The notes beneath the pieces are model-generated. The model saw nothing but the letters and a program-made list of their open reading frames with translations. It was not told where the DNA came from and searched no databases. Position numbers and translations under genes: made by a program. DNA of 49,545 bases from an uncultured Synechococcaceae cyanobacterium (lineage in GTDB: Bacteria; Cyanobacteriota; Cyanobacteriia; PCC-6307; Cyanobiaceae): positions 1-49,545 of the forward strand of contig CACPJY010000012.1 in the NCBI GenBank assembly GCA_902634405.1, written 5' to 3'. Of the stretch, positions 29,583 through 38,188 are shown piece by piece (the first letter of the stretch is position 1; each line of letters starts with the position of its first letter).

Positions 29583-29785
29583 TGAACATAAGCTTCACCT
29601 TTGTACTTCCTTTCTAGCTGATCTAATTTGATTCATCATCATCATGCTGATTTTGCTAAAACGATCATGAGAATTGCAGTATGTACAGATCGGATCTGAT
29701 GGAAATCATCCCTTGCTCTCAATAATTCTCGTCTAATTGAGAAGTCTAGTAATAGCAGTTGGTTCGGAGGAAAGCTATTAGGAAT

Positions 29786-29816
29786 CATTCCAACCTTTTT
29801 GTAAATCCATTCCAAC
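29786..29816. promoter_or_regulatory. Inverted extra arm-type sites of element D-E
   Basis: CATTCCAAC at 29786-29794 and at 29808-29816 are exact complements of the GTTGGAATG arm 9-mer of this element. Their starts are 22 bp apart, twice the 11-bp period used elsewhere. They lie in the 473-bp gene-free stretch 29583-30055, which otherwise shows only the hairpin at 30015. They may be internal integrase-binding or regulatory sites. Confidence 0.55.
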
Positions 29817-30014
29817 TTTGAATAAATAACTAGTAATACCAAGCTGGTTCGCTTTTCTTCTAGGAGTATTCAATCCTCCCTTTCCTCTCCAACGTTGAGG
29901 ATCGATTCCAAGACGTTAGAAACCAGTTCGATGAATCAATCCATTCATCCTCACAGCTTCTTTAGAGAGGGGCGCATGGGGGTAATGAGCGTCCTTCCTA
30001 CATCGTTAAACAAC

Positions 30015-30039
30015 TTCTCAAATTTGTGAGAATTTTTTT
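30015..30039 (+). terminator. Terminator-like hairpin without an obvious gene
   Basis: TTCTCA-aatttg-TGAGAA at 30015-30032, followed by seven T. It has the form of a Rho-independent terminator for a plus-strand transcript, yet no plus-strand gene precedes it in this element. It may end a small RNA beginning somewhere after 29640. Confidence 0.5.
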
Positions 30040-30055
30040 GGGAACTTATCTACGC

Positions 30056-30226
30056 CTAAGTCTTCCAGTACTCATCCCACTCATTCTGTAGTTCAGTGCT
30101 TGATAAGGAGTTATAGAAACCTTTCCACTTCTTTTCTGAATTGGCATCTGTAGCCACTAAGGACACCAGCAGATCTATTGCCTGTTCTTGGTTAAAGGAT
30201 TTGCCGTCATCTGATTTGAATATCAC
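30056..30226 (-). CDS. Possible small protein, 56 residues (GTG start)
   Basis: An open frame from GTG 30226 to TAG 30056 encodes an acidic, aromatic-rich peptide with F-N-Q-E-Q-A-I-D-L-L, K-K-W-K-G-F-Y-N-S-L and a Trp-containing end E-W-D-E-Y-W-K-T. The composition looks like real protein and codon choice fits the element. A stop two codons upstream fixes GTG as the only possible start unless the gene is truncated. It may be a fragment of a larger gene. Confidence 0.4.
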   Translation of the reverse strand: MIFKSDDGKSFNQEQAIDLLVSLVATDANSEKKWKGFYNSLSSTELQNEWDEYWKT

Positions 30227-30314
30227 TTTTGTCTATTGCCCATACCTAAAACTTACTGCTTTCTGACGGGATCGACTGCCCTGACTAGATTACCTAGGTA
30301 GTCCGACGGTCTGA

Positions 30315-33300
30315 ATGAAACTCCTAAACACTGCTATTGCAATAGGAGTTGGTGCTGCCACTGCTGCTGGCCTATCTCTGCTGAAGGTAGATAAATTAGT
30401 TCTTATTGGTTCGACTGCTGTTGTTGCTGCTGGAGGTTTCATGGTTGCTGGAAAGAAGGCAGACGAATTAAGTGCTGATGAATATCTAGTAAGAGGTAAA
30501 GATAAAAGAGAGAATGGTGATCAAGAAGGATCAATTGATGATTTCACAAAAGCAATTGAAATTGACCCAAAATGTGAAAGTGCTTATTGCGAACTTGCAG
30601 ATATAAAGTGGTTTATTGGTGATAAATCAGGAGCGATATCTGATTACAGCAAAGCAATTAAAATCAATCCAAGGAATGCTGCTTCATATTTCAATCGTGG
30701 TATGGCAAAAGATTACTTAGAAGACTATCAAGGAGCAATATGTGATTACAGTAAGGCAATTGAAATTGATCCGAAGGATGAAAGCTATTATTATTGGCGT
30801 GGAAAGTCTAAAAACAAATCTCAGGACCTTCAAGGTGCACTAATAGATTGGAATAAAGCAGCCGAATTAGGATGTAAAGATGCTTCAACAATGTTGAAGG
30901 AATCTTCTAATTATAAAGATCAACTGCCAGTTTATTCTTCAAAAGATTCTCCGTTAGATCCTAATCCCGAATCCCTATCTTATGTAGCAGGATTTTCCCC
31001 TAAAGGTGAACTCACCGTGAGAAGGGAATACAATGAACTACTTGATTTAAGACCTGGCGATATTTTCAAAATACTCCTAGGACGCTATGAGGGAATAAAA
31101 CAAATCCGTTTAGTTGCCTCTGGTCCAGAAGAATTTGAAGATTTTGATCAGACATTAGAAGCACATAAAATGAAATCTGCTATTGATTTAGATCTGGACT
31201 TTGAGATAGAAGTTAATGAGAACTTAGATCTAATTATTGATAGGCCTTATACAGATTTAATCGATTTGTACCCTGGCGATGAACTTAACATTTTGTTCGG
31301 TAGATATGGTTTTGTACTTAATCATATAAATAAGGATAATAGCAATGAAGACACTCAATTAGACCAGAATATAGAGAACACCTACGACTCAAAGCAATCC
31401 AATATTTTTGCGTCAGGAGATTCTGCAGAGACACATGCGGAACGATTAAACAATCTACTTTTAGAATTTTGGGAGTTCACGCCATTTTCAGAGGACAATC
31501 CTGTGCCAGTTTGTCTGGCAAGCAAAAATGAGGACAAATCAATAAATATAAGTTTCTGTGGTGGGACTTTAGAAAATAAAGATTACTCTAAGAAATCCTG
31601 TTTTTATAGAATTGATCAAGAAGGAATGGCACATGTCAAAGAAAGTAATGAAGTTCTAAACCTAAATGATTTGCATCATATTTATGGAATTATTTATACG
31701 ATAATTGCTGATATGTACGGTGAATATGATGGGAACGAAGTAATGGAGAAACTTACAAATAATAAGAATCAAACTGAAGACAATACTCTAATGCTTCAAA
31801 ATTTAGTAGGAGGAGAAGAGAACTACGGTAAATTGATAGCTTGGGCTGGAGAAAATTTAGATCAGCATGCTATAGCTGAGTTTGATCAAGTATTAGAGTC
31901 TGGTGATATAGAAAAATGCAAAGAGAATGTGTTAAGACTGAAAGATCAATATGAGTCTAAAGGTAATACTAATCTCTCAAATAAGGAGATAACTGCTGAT
32001 GATTTTATACAGAAAGCTTATGCCAAACTAGATAATAGAGATCCACAAGGTGCAATCAAGAATTTCACAAGAGCTATAGAAATACTAGGGACTCTCGAGC
32101 CAGAACTATTTAAATTTCGTGGCAATGCTAAAAGAGATTTAGGAGAGTTTGACTCTGCACGCCTTGATTGGAAGATGGCAGCAGAAAATGGTGATAAAGA
32201 AGCGTCCCTAATGTTAGAGGTTTATTTAACTGATAAACAGCTAGATGTAAATACCAAGGAACGTCTATTAGAAGAAGAATTTATGATGCATGTAATGAAA
32301 TATAGGGGACTTAGTTATGACGAGCTAGTTCGATCATGTGGATATTTCTCTAGAGATGTTAATGGTAAAATAAATATTGAATATATACTCTATGAAGAAT
32401 GTATTCTTGATTCACTAGCTCATAGTTATGGAATTAATCTAAAAAAGAGCAGTGACGATTTCAGTGATTATATGCATGAACACATTGAAATGTTTTATGA
32501 TGATACACGAGAATTTAGATTTAACGCGATACAGCATTTTGCTACAGGCCTAAAAGATTTAGAGAATGTACGAGATTTTCTAGAAACAGTTAATGGTTTA
32601 AATAAGGTTAAAGATCTCCAGAAAGTGGATTGGGAATTTATACGCAAATGGAGAGAGGAAAACTTATATTCACTATTTGGAGGTTATGAAAATTTTTGGG
32701 ATTTAGTATTATGGTCAATAGAGAACTTAAGAGAAAATGAGAGGCAGTATTTAGATCAATTAAGCAAATCTGGATATCCTCTTTATATGCAGTATGCATG
32801 GGCCAAGGTTAAAAGAATTCAAGAAGAAAGAGAAGGAGTGGAAGAGACTTTATATGAGGACTGGAGACTAAATATGATTCTCTCTCAAAAAAGAGTTTTA
32901 CATGCTATTTGGGATAAACAATCACATGAAGAGTATAACAACCTCAGTCATACACATACTTATACAAGTGGTAATTACCTTCAAGAGAATCCGGTGCCAG
33001 AACTTCTTACATTCTTTACTTATGTTGAGACCAATCATTGGTGCCTAAATCAAATAAGTGAGTTACTGCTTACCAGAAAGATTCATCCATTACAGGAAGG
33101 TGAGATAAGAGAAGTTATTGGGATTGTAGGAGAAAACTGTGAAGTTCCTATTAGATTAAAACTTTTGTCAGAAGAAGATCGAAAGAGTGCTAATAAAGAA
33201 TATACAACTCAAATAAGTGTAGAAACGCCTCTGATTCTAGTTGATATACCTGATTTAAAGAGTCGATTTTCTAATGAAGATAATTGCGATTCTTTTGTTA

Positions 33301-33818
33301 AAGATAAAATTCCTGAGCAATTCAGAGTAGATAACTGCACAACTACTCAAGAATTCCCACTTACAAATTTACCAGTCTCTATCGATGCTTTCTACGTAGC
33401 TCTTAATGTGACTATGGACGGGTTAAGAGCGAAGAATGAAATGTCTGCTGCTACATTTTCCACTGTTTGTAGGATTATTGATAATGCTAACCCAGAGTTA
33501 TACCCATTTATTGATTACTTCGATCTAATAGAGTTAAAGAAAGAAACAACTGATATTGAATCATTGAAGGAGTGGGTTGAATTAGATGATGAATTCTATG
33601 CAAATAATGATACTGATAATGTCTGGAATATTGGAGATAATGAATCTTGCGATTATAGAGATGAAGAATCTTTCTTGTCTGATCTTAATTACGATATGGT
33701 TAATTTCATTGTTCAACGGTCATGGGAATCTTGCCAGTCAGAAGAGAAAATGAAGGAGCTTAGACATTTTAAGAAGTTATTTGATGACGAATACAGGAAG
33801 ATGAAGACGAATGATTGA
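30315..33818 (+). CDS. Very large TPR protein with AbrB-like segments
   Basis: A 1167-residue protein, the largest in the window. Hydrophobic N-terminus (about 1-47, two short spans), suggesting a membrane anchor. TPR repeats at about 52-205 (with Y-S-K-A-I-E-I-D-P-K) and again near 561-640. Two short segments, about 221-270 and 301-342, resemble the C-terminal half of cyanobacterial AbrB-type regulators (pattern L-T-V-x-x-E-Y-x-x-L-L-D-L-x-P-G-D-x-F-x-I-x-L-G). The remainder is acidic and helical with no recognised motif. Its stop overlaps the start of a Cas4-like nuclease gene by 8 bp, pointing to a shared function. Role unknown. Confidence 0.8.
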   Translation: MKLLNTAIAIGVGAATAAGLSLLKVDKLVLIGSTAVVAAGGFMVAGKKADELSADEYLVRGKDKRENGDQEGSIDDFTKAIEIDPKCESAYCELADIKWFIGDKSGAISDYSKAIKINPRNAASYFNRGMAKDYLEDYQGAICDYSKAIEIDPKDESYYYWRGKSKNKSQDLQGALIDWNKAAELGCKDASTMLKESSNYKDQLPVYSSKDSPLDPNPESLSYVAGFSPKGELTVRREYNELLDLRPGDIFKILLGRYEGIKQIRLVASGPEEFEDFDQTLEAHKMKSAIDLDLDFEIEVNENLDLIIDRPYTDLIDLYPGDELNILFGRYGFVLNHINKDNSNEDTQLDQNIENTYDSKQSNIFASGDSAETHAERLNNLLLEFWEFTPFSEDNPVPVCLASKNEDKSINISFCGGTLENKDYSKKSCFYRIDQEGMAHVKESNEVLNLNDLHHIYGIIYTIIADMYGEYDGNEVMEKLTNNKNQTEDNTLMLQNLVGGEENYGKLIAWAGENLDQHAIAEFDQVLESGDIEKCKENVLRLKDQYESKGNTNLSNKEITADDFIQKAYAKLDNRDPQGAIKNFTRAIEILGTLEPELFKFRGNAKRDLGEFDSARLDWKMAAENGDKEASLMLEVYLTDKQLDVNTKERLLEEEFMMHVMKYRGLSYDELVRSCGYFSRDVNGKINIEYILYEECILDSLAHSYGINLKKSSDDFSDYMHEHIEMFYDDTREFRFNAIQHFATGLKDLENVRDFLETVNGLNKVKDLQKVDWEFIRKWREENLYSLFGGYENFWDLVLWSIENLRENERQYLDQLSKSGYPLYMQYAWAKVKRIQEEREGVEETLYEDWRLNMILSQKRVLHAIWDKQSHEEYNNLSHTHTYTSGNYLQENPVPELLTFFTYVETNHWCLNQISELLLTRKIHPLQEGEIREVIGIVGENCEVPIRLKLLSEEDRKSANKEYTTQISVETPLILVDIPDLKSRFSNEDNCDSFVKDKIPEQFRVDNCTTTQEFPLTNLPVSIDAFYVALNVTMDGLRAKNEMSAATFSTVCRIIDNANPELYPFIDYFDLIELKKETTDIESLKEWVELDDEFYANNDTDNVWNIGDNESCDYRDEESFLSDLNYDMVNFIVQRSWESCQSEEKMKELRHFKKLFDDEYRKMKTND

Positions 33819-34668
33819 CCTCAAACGCAACAGTAAGAAAGAACCTGTCAAAGCAACTGGAGTGCGAGCAAGGGAAACATCGTCTTATACGCCTAATCAA
33901 ACGTATGACTTCAAAATCAGTCGAGGTCGCTTTTCTAATTTCCTGACTTGTAAAAGGTGCTTCTATCTCGATCGAGTCATGGGATTGGATCCGCCTGGAA
34001 CACCCGGTTGGACTCTGAACGAAACAACTGATCTTCTACTCAAAAAAGAATTTGATGACTGCAGGGAGAAGCAAATCCCCCATCGTTTATTTACTGAGAA
34101 TGGATTAGGCCATGTGGTTCCCTTTGATCATCCAGAAATGGATAACTGGAGGAACTCTCTGCATCACGGATTGATGCTTCGGCATAAAGACACGCCAATC
34201 ATTCTCACGGGAGGAGTTGATGACATTTGGCAGGACACAAGAACTCAACAATTGATCGTTGTTGACTACAAATCACAAGCAAAAAATGGATTAGTGGATA
34301 AGCAAGATTATTTGGATGATCCATATCATGAGGGATACAAACTTCAGATGAACTTCTATGCCTACCTACTGAAAGGAATGGGATTTGATGTTCATCCCAC
34401 TTCTTACTTCTTGGTCTGCAATGCCAAGAGAGATGATGATGGATTTCATAAGACGATGAACTTTGATGAGTACCTCGTTCCCTATAACTGGACTATTGAT
34501 GGGCTGGAACAGCAGATTGATGAGATGGTTGCTCTGATGAATCAGCACGAAATTCCTGAACCTAATGAGTGCTGCAAGAACTGTGCTTATTCAGAGCAGT
34601 ATGCAAAGGTTGTGCACCCAGAAGGAAACAGTGGAAGCAAACCTGTTCAAAGAAGGTTATTTTTCTGA
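33811..34668 (+). CDS. Cas4/RecB-type PD-(D/E)XK nuclease with Fe-S cysteines
   Basis: A 285-residue predicted nuclease. Nuclease motifs: Asp in G-G-V-D-D near 137, V-D-Y-K with D152 and K154, then the Q-x-x-x-Y motif at Q179/Y183. Cysteines C47 and C50 near the N-terminus and C254, C255, C258 near the end are placed like the four that hold the iron-sulfur cluster in Cas4 and AddB. No CRISPR array or other cas gene lies nearby, so this is a stand-alone Cas4-like protein. It overlaps the TPR gene by 8 bp and is 17 bp before the acidic protein gene. Confidence 0.82.
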   Translation: MIDLKRNSKKEPVKATGVRARETSSYTPNQTYDFKISRGRFSNFLTCKRCFYLDRVMGLDPPGTPGWTLNETTDLLLKKEFDDCREKQIPHRLFTENGLGHVVPFDHPEMDNWRNSLHHGLMLRHKDTPIILTGGVDDIWQDTRTQQLIVVDYKSQAKNGLVDKQDYLDDPYHEGYKLQMNFYAYLLKGMGFDVHPTSYFLVCNAKRDDDGFHKTMNFDEYLVPYNWTIDGLEQQIDEMVALMNQHEIPEPNECCKNCAYSEQYAKVVHPEGNSGSKPVQRRLFF

Positions 34669-34685
34669 ATGAAGGTGGAAGATTA

Positions 34686-35102
34686 ATGACGGATCAAACA
34701 ACAACACAACCAGTTGAAGATGGTGATTTTGAATTTGATCCATCAAAGACTGAGGGTTACGTTTCTTTAGGAAATAACGAATGGGCTCAAATTGATGATG
34801 AGCATGGTGGAGAGCTTTGGTTCACTCAATCTCATCAAGATAAATTTGGCTGTGGTGACGAAAAAATTGATTGGGATGATGAAGAATACAGAGATGAAGA
34901 CGGAAATATTGTTGAATCCCTTCAAGAAGATTTCGATGATGGATATCGGTGGTTGGTAAATATCATCCTAATAGAGTGGACAATAGTTAATGAAAAAGGA
35001 TTAGAAATTAGGGATAGCGATGAGGCTGACGTAATGAAGGTAAATGATATGCCTCCAGAGGCGTTATATGCAGCAGGCTGCAAAGTGATGAGCTGGGGTT
35101 GA
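34686..35102 (+). CDS. Acidic protein of unknown function
   Basis: A 138-residue product from the ATG at 34686, which has an AAGGTGG ribosome-binding site at good spacing; an upstream frame extension overlaps the nuclease gene and is unlikely. Very rich in Asp and Glu (for example D-W-D-D-E-E-Y-R-D-E-D), with some Trp and Gly. A negative-surface protein of this kind can mimic DNA, but that is only a thought. It is the third gene of the TPR-nuclease unit. Confidence 0.65.
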   Translation: MTDQTTTQPVEDGDFEFDPSKTEGYVSLGNNEWAQIDDEHGGELWFTQSHQDKFGCGDEKIDWDDEEYRDEDGNIVESLQEDFDDGYRWLVNIILIEWTIVNEKGLEIRDSDEADVMKVNDMPPEALYAAGCKVMSWG

Positions 35103-35120
35103 CGGTTAACTCTTAATTAT

Positions 35121-35255
35121 CTACTTAACGAATCTCTTCTTACTCCAAACCTCATCAATGATTTCCTTGGCTCTTTCGGGAGTTAAGGGTTTATCTGGGT
35201 CTGGTTTAGTAGTTGTCTTGGTATTGAGTTTTGGTAGATGCTTTGGAGTTTTCAT
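35121..35255 (-). CDS. Possible small basic protein, 44 residues
   Basis: An ATG at 35255 opens 44 codons on the minus strand. The product has a basic, proline- and threonine-rich start and a helical end (L-T-P-E-R-A-K-E-I-I-D-E-V-W). Convergent with the acidic protein gene (18 bp apart). Its size and position, downstream on the same strand as the recombinase, would allow a DNA-binding accessory factor, but no excisionase motif is evident. Confidence 0.45.
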   Translation of the reverse strand: MKTPKHLPKLNTKTTTKPDPDKPLTPERAKEIIDEVWSKKRFVK

Positions 35256-35313
35256 TTGACTGTGAATTAATTAACTAACTATCTCTCCATACAGTCTCAA
35301 CAGGGATGATACG

Positions 35314-35336
35314 GAATGTCCAATGAGCGGACATTC
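35314..35336. other. Perfect 8-bp hairpin next to the repeat array
   Basis: GAATGTCC-aatgagc-GGACATTC. No T-run follows it. It opens the 590-bp gene-free stretch 35256-35845, which also contains a second weaker fold near 35412-35441 and the palindromic array. Confidence 0.45.
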
Positions 35337-35477
35337 AGATCATCAGGGTTGAACCTTTAGATATTGAGTGTTGGGGTTTGTGTGTTTGGGAGATACAGAC
35401 GGTGCTTTCGTAATGGTTGTTCGCTTCGCTCACCGAACCATCAGTAAAGGAAATTGTTGTCTTTAAGTTCCTCTTCC

Positions 35478-35812
35478 TTCTATAGGTGCGACACCAGCCG
35501 AATCGGTTCTGGGAACTAGGTGATGCAGGATTAGTTTTATCTTTCCTGTATAGGTGCGGAACCAACTAAATCGTTGCTGCTGACAGTGTTTATCAGGGAT
35601 AAATTTTCTCATCTCCTCTATACGTGCGGAACCAACCAAATTCTTTCTGCTAACTGTGTTTCTGAACTATGAGTTTTATCTCTCCCCTTATAAGGGAGGG
35701 GTCAAGAAATCCATTCCCTTGCAGTGCCTCTGGAGAATGAGGTTTCTCTCCCCCTGTATACAGTCCCCATTACCTCTCCCTGTATAGGGCAGTTATTGCT
35801 CCCCTGTATAGG
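35478..35812. repeat. Array of seven palindromic CCTGTATAGG-type repeats
   Basis: The TATA centres fall at 35481, 35549, 35619, 35689, 35757, 35783 and 35807: steps of 68, 70, 70 and 68 bp, then 26 and 24 bp. Each is a near-palindrome such as CCTGTATAGG, CCCTTATAAGGG or CTGTATACAG. The first three also share GGTGCGGAACCAACYAAAT just after. The intervening DNA is partly similar between units, so this is a diverged tandem repeat with conserved dyads, not a CRISPR. It sits between the TPR-nuclease unit and the 3' end of the recombinase gene. Confidence 0.75.
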
Positions 35813-35845
35813 GAAGTCATCACGAGAGATATTGCTATGACTGAA

Positions 35846-37399
35846 TTAATCGGCGTATAACTGTACGACTGCTGCATTACTTGTTTTCTTGCCGTACTCG
35901 ATGTCCGTGATTTCTTTCGTTCGTTTTCTTATGTCTATCCGTTCGTAGGTGTCCATGATGGTCTTGACGCTATTACCGCAAATACGAGCCAATAAGAAGA
36001 TGTCTGTTCCTTTCATTAAGTGATTCTCAATGAAAGTAGATCGCAGTGAATAGAGGGTATAGGGACGATCAGAGAACTTATGACCCTTGAGCTTCCCTTC
36101 CTCCATTAACTGATCAACCGTCCATCTCCAATGCTGTTGGATCTTTCGTTGATTGGGTTGCTTCATCTCGTTATGGATCTGAGCAAAGACAAAGTCATCA
36201 CCTCTGACTGTGTGCTTCATCTCGTTCTCTAGAAAGTATTTCCATCTCCTAAAGACATAACCAAGGTTGCAAGGTATCTCTCTAACTCTTGAAGTCTTGG
36301 CTCTAACTGTGGTGATAAATGAAATGAGCCTTTCTTCTCGTCCCCAAGCGTCATGGTTTAAAACCCAATCAGAAGGGTTTACGTCTAAGTCAGGAGGTTC
36401 GATATAGATCTCATCCTCTTTCCCTTCTTCTCTGATCTCATCAAGGATCTGTTCATACTCTTCTATGGCTTTGGACTTGCTGATTCGTCCGACATCAATA
36501 ATCTCGACACTCTTCCACTTCATCTTGCAGATCTCTTCTGGACTCATGCCTGTGCTCTTGGCAATGAGTAACCAATGCCAAAACATGTTCCTGAAATAGA
36601 TCGACTTCTTTGAACGTCTACCAAATTGATCTTTCTCATAGGCCAATGGCCTCCACTCTTCTCTGATGTAATCAATAATCGTTCTCCAGTCCTCTGGATT
36701 AATTGCAGGGTTAGCGTCTTTATCTGTTTCTCTGACTGTGATTCGTGGTAAGAACTGACCATCTAGCCATAGGTGAGCAGGAATGTATTTGTGCTTGACC
36801 AGATAGCTCTTGATGAATTCCCCTAAGACTGCAAGCTCTCGATGAATAACGATGCGTCTTTGTGTTTGCCGCATCCTGAACTCAGGGTATTGATCAAAGG
36901 TTGTATTGATTATTTGGCTGGTGAGAAGGACTTTCCTTTTCTTGAGGAAGTCCATGATGTGTTTTGAACAGTTCAACTTGTGCTCATAACTGTTCTGAGA
37001 AAACGTCCCAGCATCCACTCTTCTTTGCTGTTCAGCTAACCATTGATCCATCGCTTTTTCGATGGAGACCTTTGGGTTCTCTTTCTTCTGTTGTTCCCTT
37101 GCAAGCTTCTCTTTTTTCTTGAGCAGCTTCTCTTCCCTTTGAACCAAATTCATCGGGTCATAGTTCTCGACTATGCGTTCTGCATCCTTGAGTTCATCCC
37201 TTAATTCGATGGCTGCATCAGCTGCTAAGGATTCAGCCTCATCGAGATTCTTGGCATCAGGAAGAACCTTGAATTTATAAGCTTTCTGGCCTTGTACCTT
37301 TTCTCGATAAAAGAATTTCCCCTCGCTGGTTCCAACACCAAACTGCCCAACTATTCCACGCCCATTCAGGACCTTTCTTTTCTCTAAAATCTTTGGCAT
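35846..37399 (-). CDS. Tyrosine recombinase (integrase) with atypical active site
   Basis: 517 residues. The N-terminal part (about 1-70) resembles an arm-DNA-binding domain, then a basic coiled-coil linker (about 85-110), a SAM-like core-binding domain (about 111-205) and the catalytic domain (about 235-517). The nucleophile Y485 is in D-T-Y-E-R, and box II has Arg at R453 in Y-S-L-R-S-T-F. Odd points: the position of the first catalytic Arg is Ser (T-G-M-S-P-E-E, S286), the box II His is Tyr (Y450), and the His/Trp position is Asn (G-N-S, N476). The start lies 37 bp from the arm pair of site E, so the integrase could control its own promoter. Confidence 0.88.
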   Translation of the reverse strand: MPKILEKRKVLNGRGIVGQFGVGTSEGKFFYREKVQGQKAYKFKVLPDAKNLDEAESLAADAAIELRDELKDAERIVENYDPMNLVQREEKLLKKKEKLAREQQKKENPKVSIEKAMDQWLAEQQRRVDAGTFSQNSYEHKLNCSKHIMDFLKKRKVLLTSQIINTTFDQYPEFRMRQTQRRIVIHRELAVLGEFIKSYLVKHKYIPAHLWLDGQFLPRITVRETDKDANPAINPEDWRTIIDYIREEWRPLAYEKDQFGRRSKKSIYFRNMFWHWLLIAKSTGMSPEEICKMKWKSVEIIDVGRISKSKAIEEYEQILDEIREEGKEDEIYIEPPDLDVNPSDWVLNHDAWGREERLISFITTVRAKTSRVREIPCNLGYVFRRWKYFLENEMKHTVRGDDFVFAQIHNEMKQPNQRKIQQHWRWTVDQLMEEGKLKGHKFSDRPYTLYSLRSTFIENHLMKGTDIFLLARICGNSVKTIMDTYERIDIRKRTKEITDIEYGKKTSNAAVVQLYAD

Positions 37400-37435
37400 T
37401 ACTGGGCGTTTGAGTAAAGAAGAAACGAACTCAAA

Positions 37436-37580
37436 GTTGGAATGGAGTTGGAATGAAATTATCCGATTCCTTTAAAACCCAGTCCTTTACTCATCTTACG
37501 TACTTCATTAGCCAGTAGCTAGGTTCCTGTTGTGCCATGGGATCTCAGCGAAAATGGGTGGTTTGAATAGAGTTTGGATA
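37436..37580. repeat. Attachment site E
   Basis: Core at 37506-37517. Left pair GTTGGAATGgaGTTGGAATG at 37436-37455, exactly 70 bp before the core and identical to the right pair of D. Right pair GTTTGAATAgaGTTTGGATA at 37561-37580, 55 bp after the core start. The EVE-like frame starts at ATG 37538 with 11 codons (M-A-Q-Q-E-P-S-Y-W-L-M). Confidence 0.9.
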
Positions 37581-37615
37581 GACCTTCGATCTAGAGGGTT
37601 TCAGCTCTGTACTCA

Positions 37616-38188
37616 TTATCTATATGACCTGCAAACAGGTTTTTTCCTGTAAGTAGATGACTTGCAGATGTCTTCTAGTTCTCTAGTTGTTTTCTTTGAC
37701 CAGTCAGTGATTGGTGGATTGTCATAGGGGTTTAGCCCTTTATCCCTTCCATGTGTGTCTTGAGGACCTTGACTAGCTGGTAATCGATAGTTCGGAATCG
37801 GCTTGGCGACTTGTCTTTTCCAGCGCATAAAGGCTCTAAGGAAATTTTGCTGGGCTCCACTGTGAGCAAAGAGGAAAAGCGCCTCTCTCTGTTGCCCACT
37901 TTTTGATTGATAGGTGATGTAGTTGTAGTACTCCTCTCCTTCAATGTCATATCTATATCGAATGAGTTGATCGCGTTGGATACCGCCTTGTCCCTCTACC
38001 CACATTGCTGGACCTTGGAAACGAACACGACACTCATTTTTGATTTTTCTGCACCAAGCATCGTGATAACTCTTGGGACCATCGTCAAACATTCCAGTTG
38101 GGAAATCAGCATCACCAAAGTCTGCTTTTGCTGGAGAAAAAACTGTTATGCCAAGGGCTATAGAAAGTAGTAAAAGAGATCTTTTCAT
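37616..38188 (-). CDS. Exported protein, D-F-G-D-A-D-F-P family
   Basis: A 190-residue product from the ATG at 38188, which overlaps the stop of the upstream gene as ATGA. Signal peptide M-K-R-S-L-L with a hydrophobic core and likely cleavage after S-P-A-K-A. The mature protein begins D-F-G-D-A-D-F-P and has Y-H-D-A-W-C-R and Q-G-P-Q-D-T-H motifs. A homologue lies at 49022-49483; this copy is longer by about 45 residues at the C-terminus (ending with two cysteines). Function unknown. Confidence 0.65.
   Translation of the reverse strand: MKRSLLLLSIALGITVFSPAKADFGDADFPTGMFDDGPKSYHDAWCRKIKNECRVRFQGPAMWVEGQGGIQRDQLIRYRYDIEGEEYYNYITYQSKSGQQREALFLFAHSGAQQNFLRAFMRWKRQVAKPIPNYRLPASQGPQDTHGRDKGLNPYDNPPITDWSKKTTRELEDICKSSTYRKKPVCRSYR

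Larger units (their letters stand above)
28284..37517. mobile_element. Element D-E, the only cassette with a recombinase
   Basis: 9.2 kb between cores. The inner arm pairs at the two ends are identical (GTTGGAATGgaGTTGGAATG at 28338 and 37436), and two further copies in the opposite orientation lie inside at 29786 and 29808. Contents: a 34-codon membrane ORF, two TPR proteins, a Cas4-like nuclease, an acidic protein, two small ORFs, a palindromic repeat array and the recombinase, which reads away from the right end. It is a plausible autonomous unit able to supply integrase to the others, though arm types differ. Confidence 0.8.

Noticed and set aside
29642-29842. 66-residue minus-strand ORF in element D-E
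   Set aside because: No ribosome-binding site, no coupling to a neighbour, and it covers the inverted arm-type sites; probably chance.
35478-35812. CRISPR array
   Set aside because: The conserved part is a short dyad, the units are 68-70 bp with partly similar intervening DNA, the steps change to 24-26 bp, and repeats are not identical. A Cas4-like gene is near, but no cas1, cas2 or effector.
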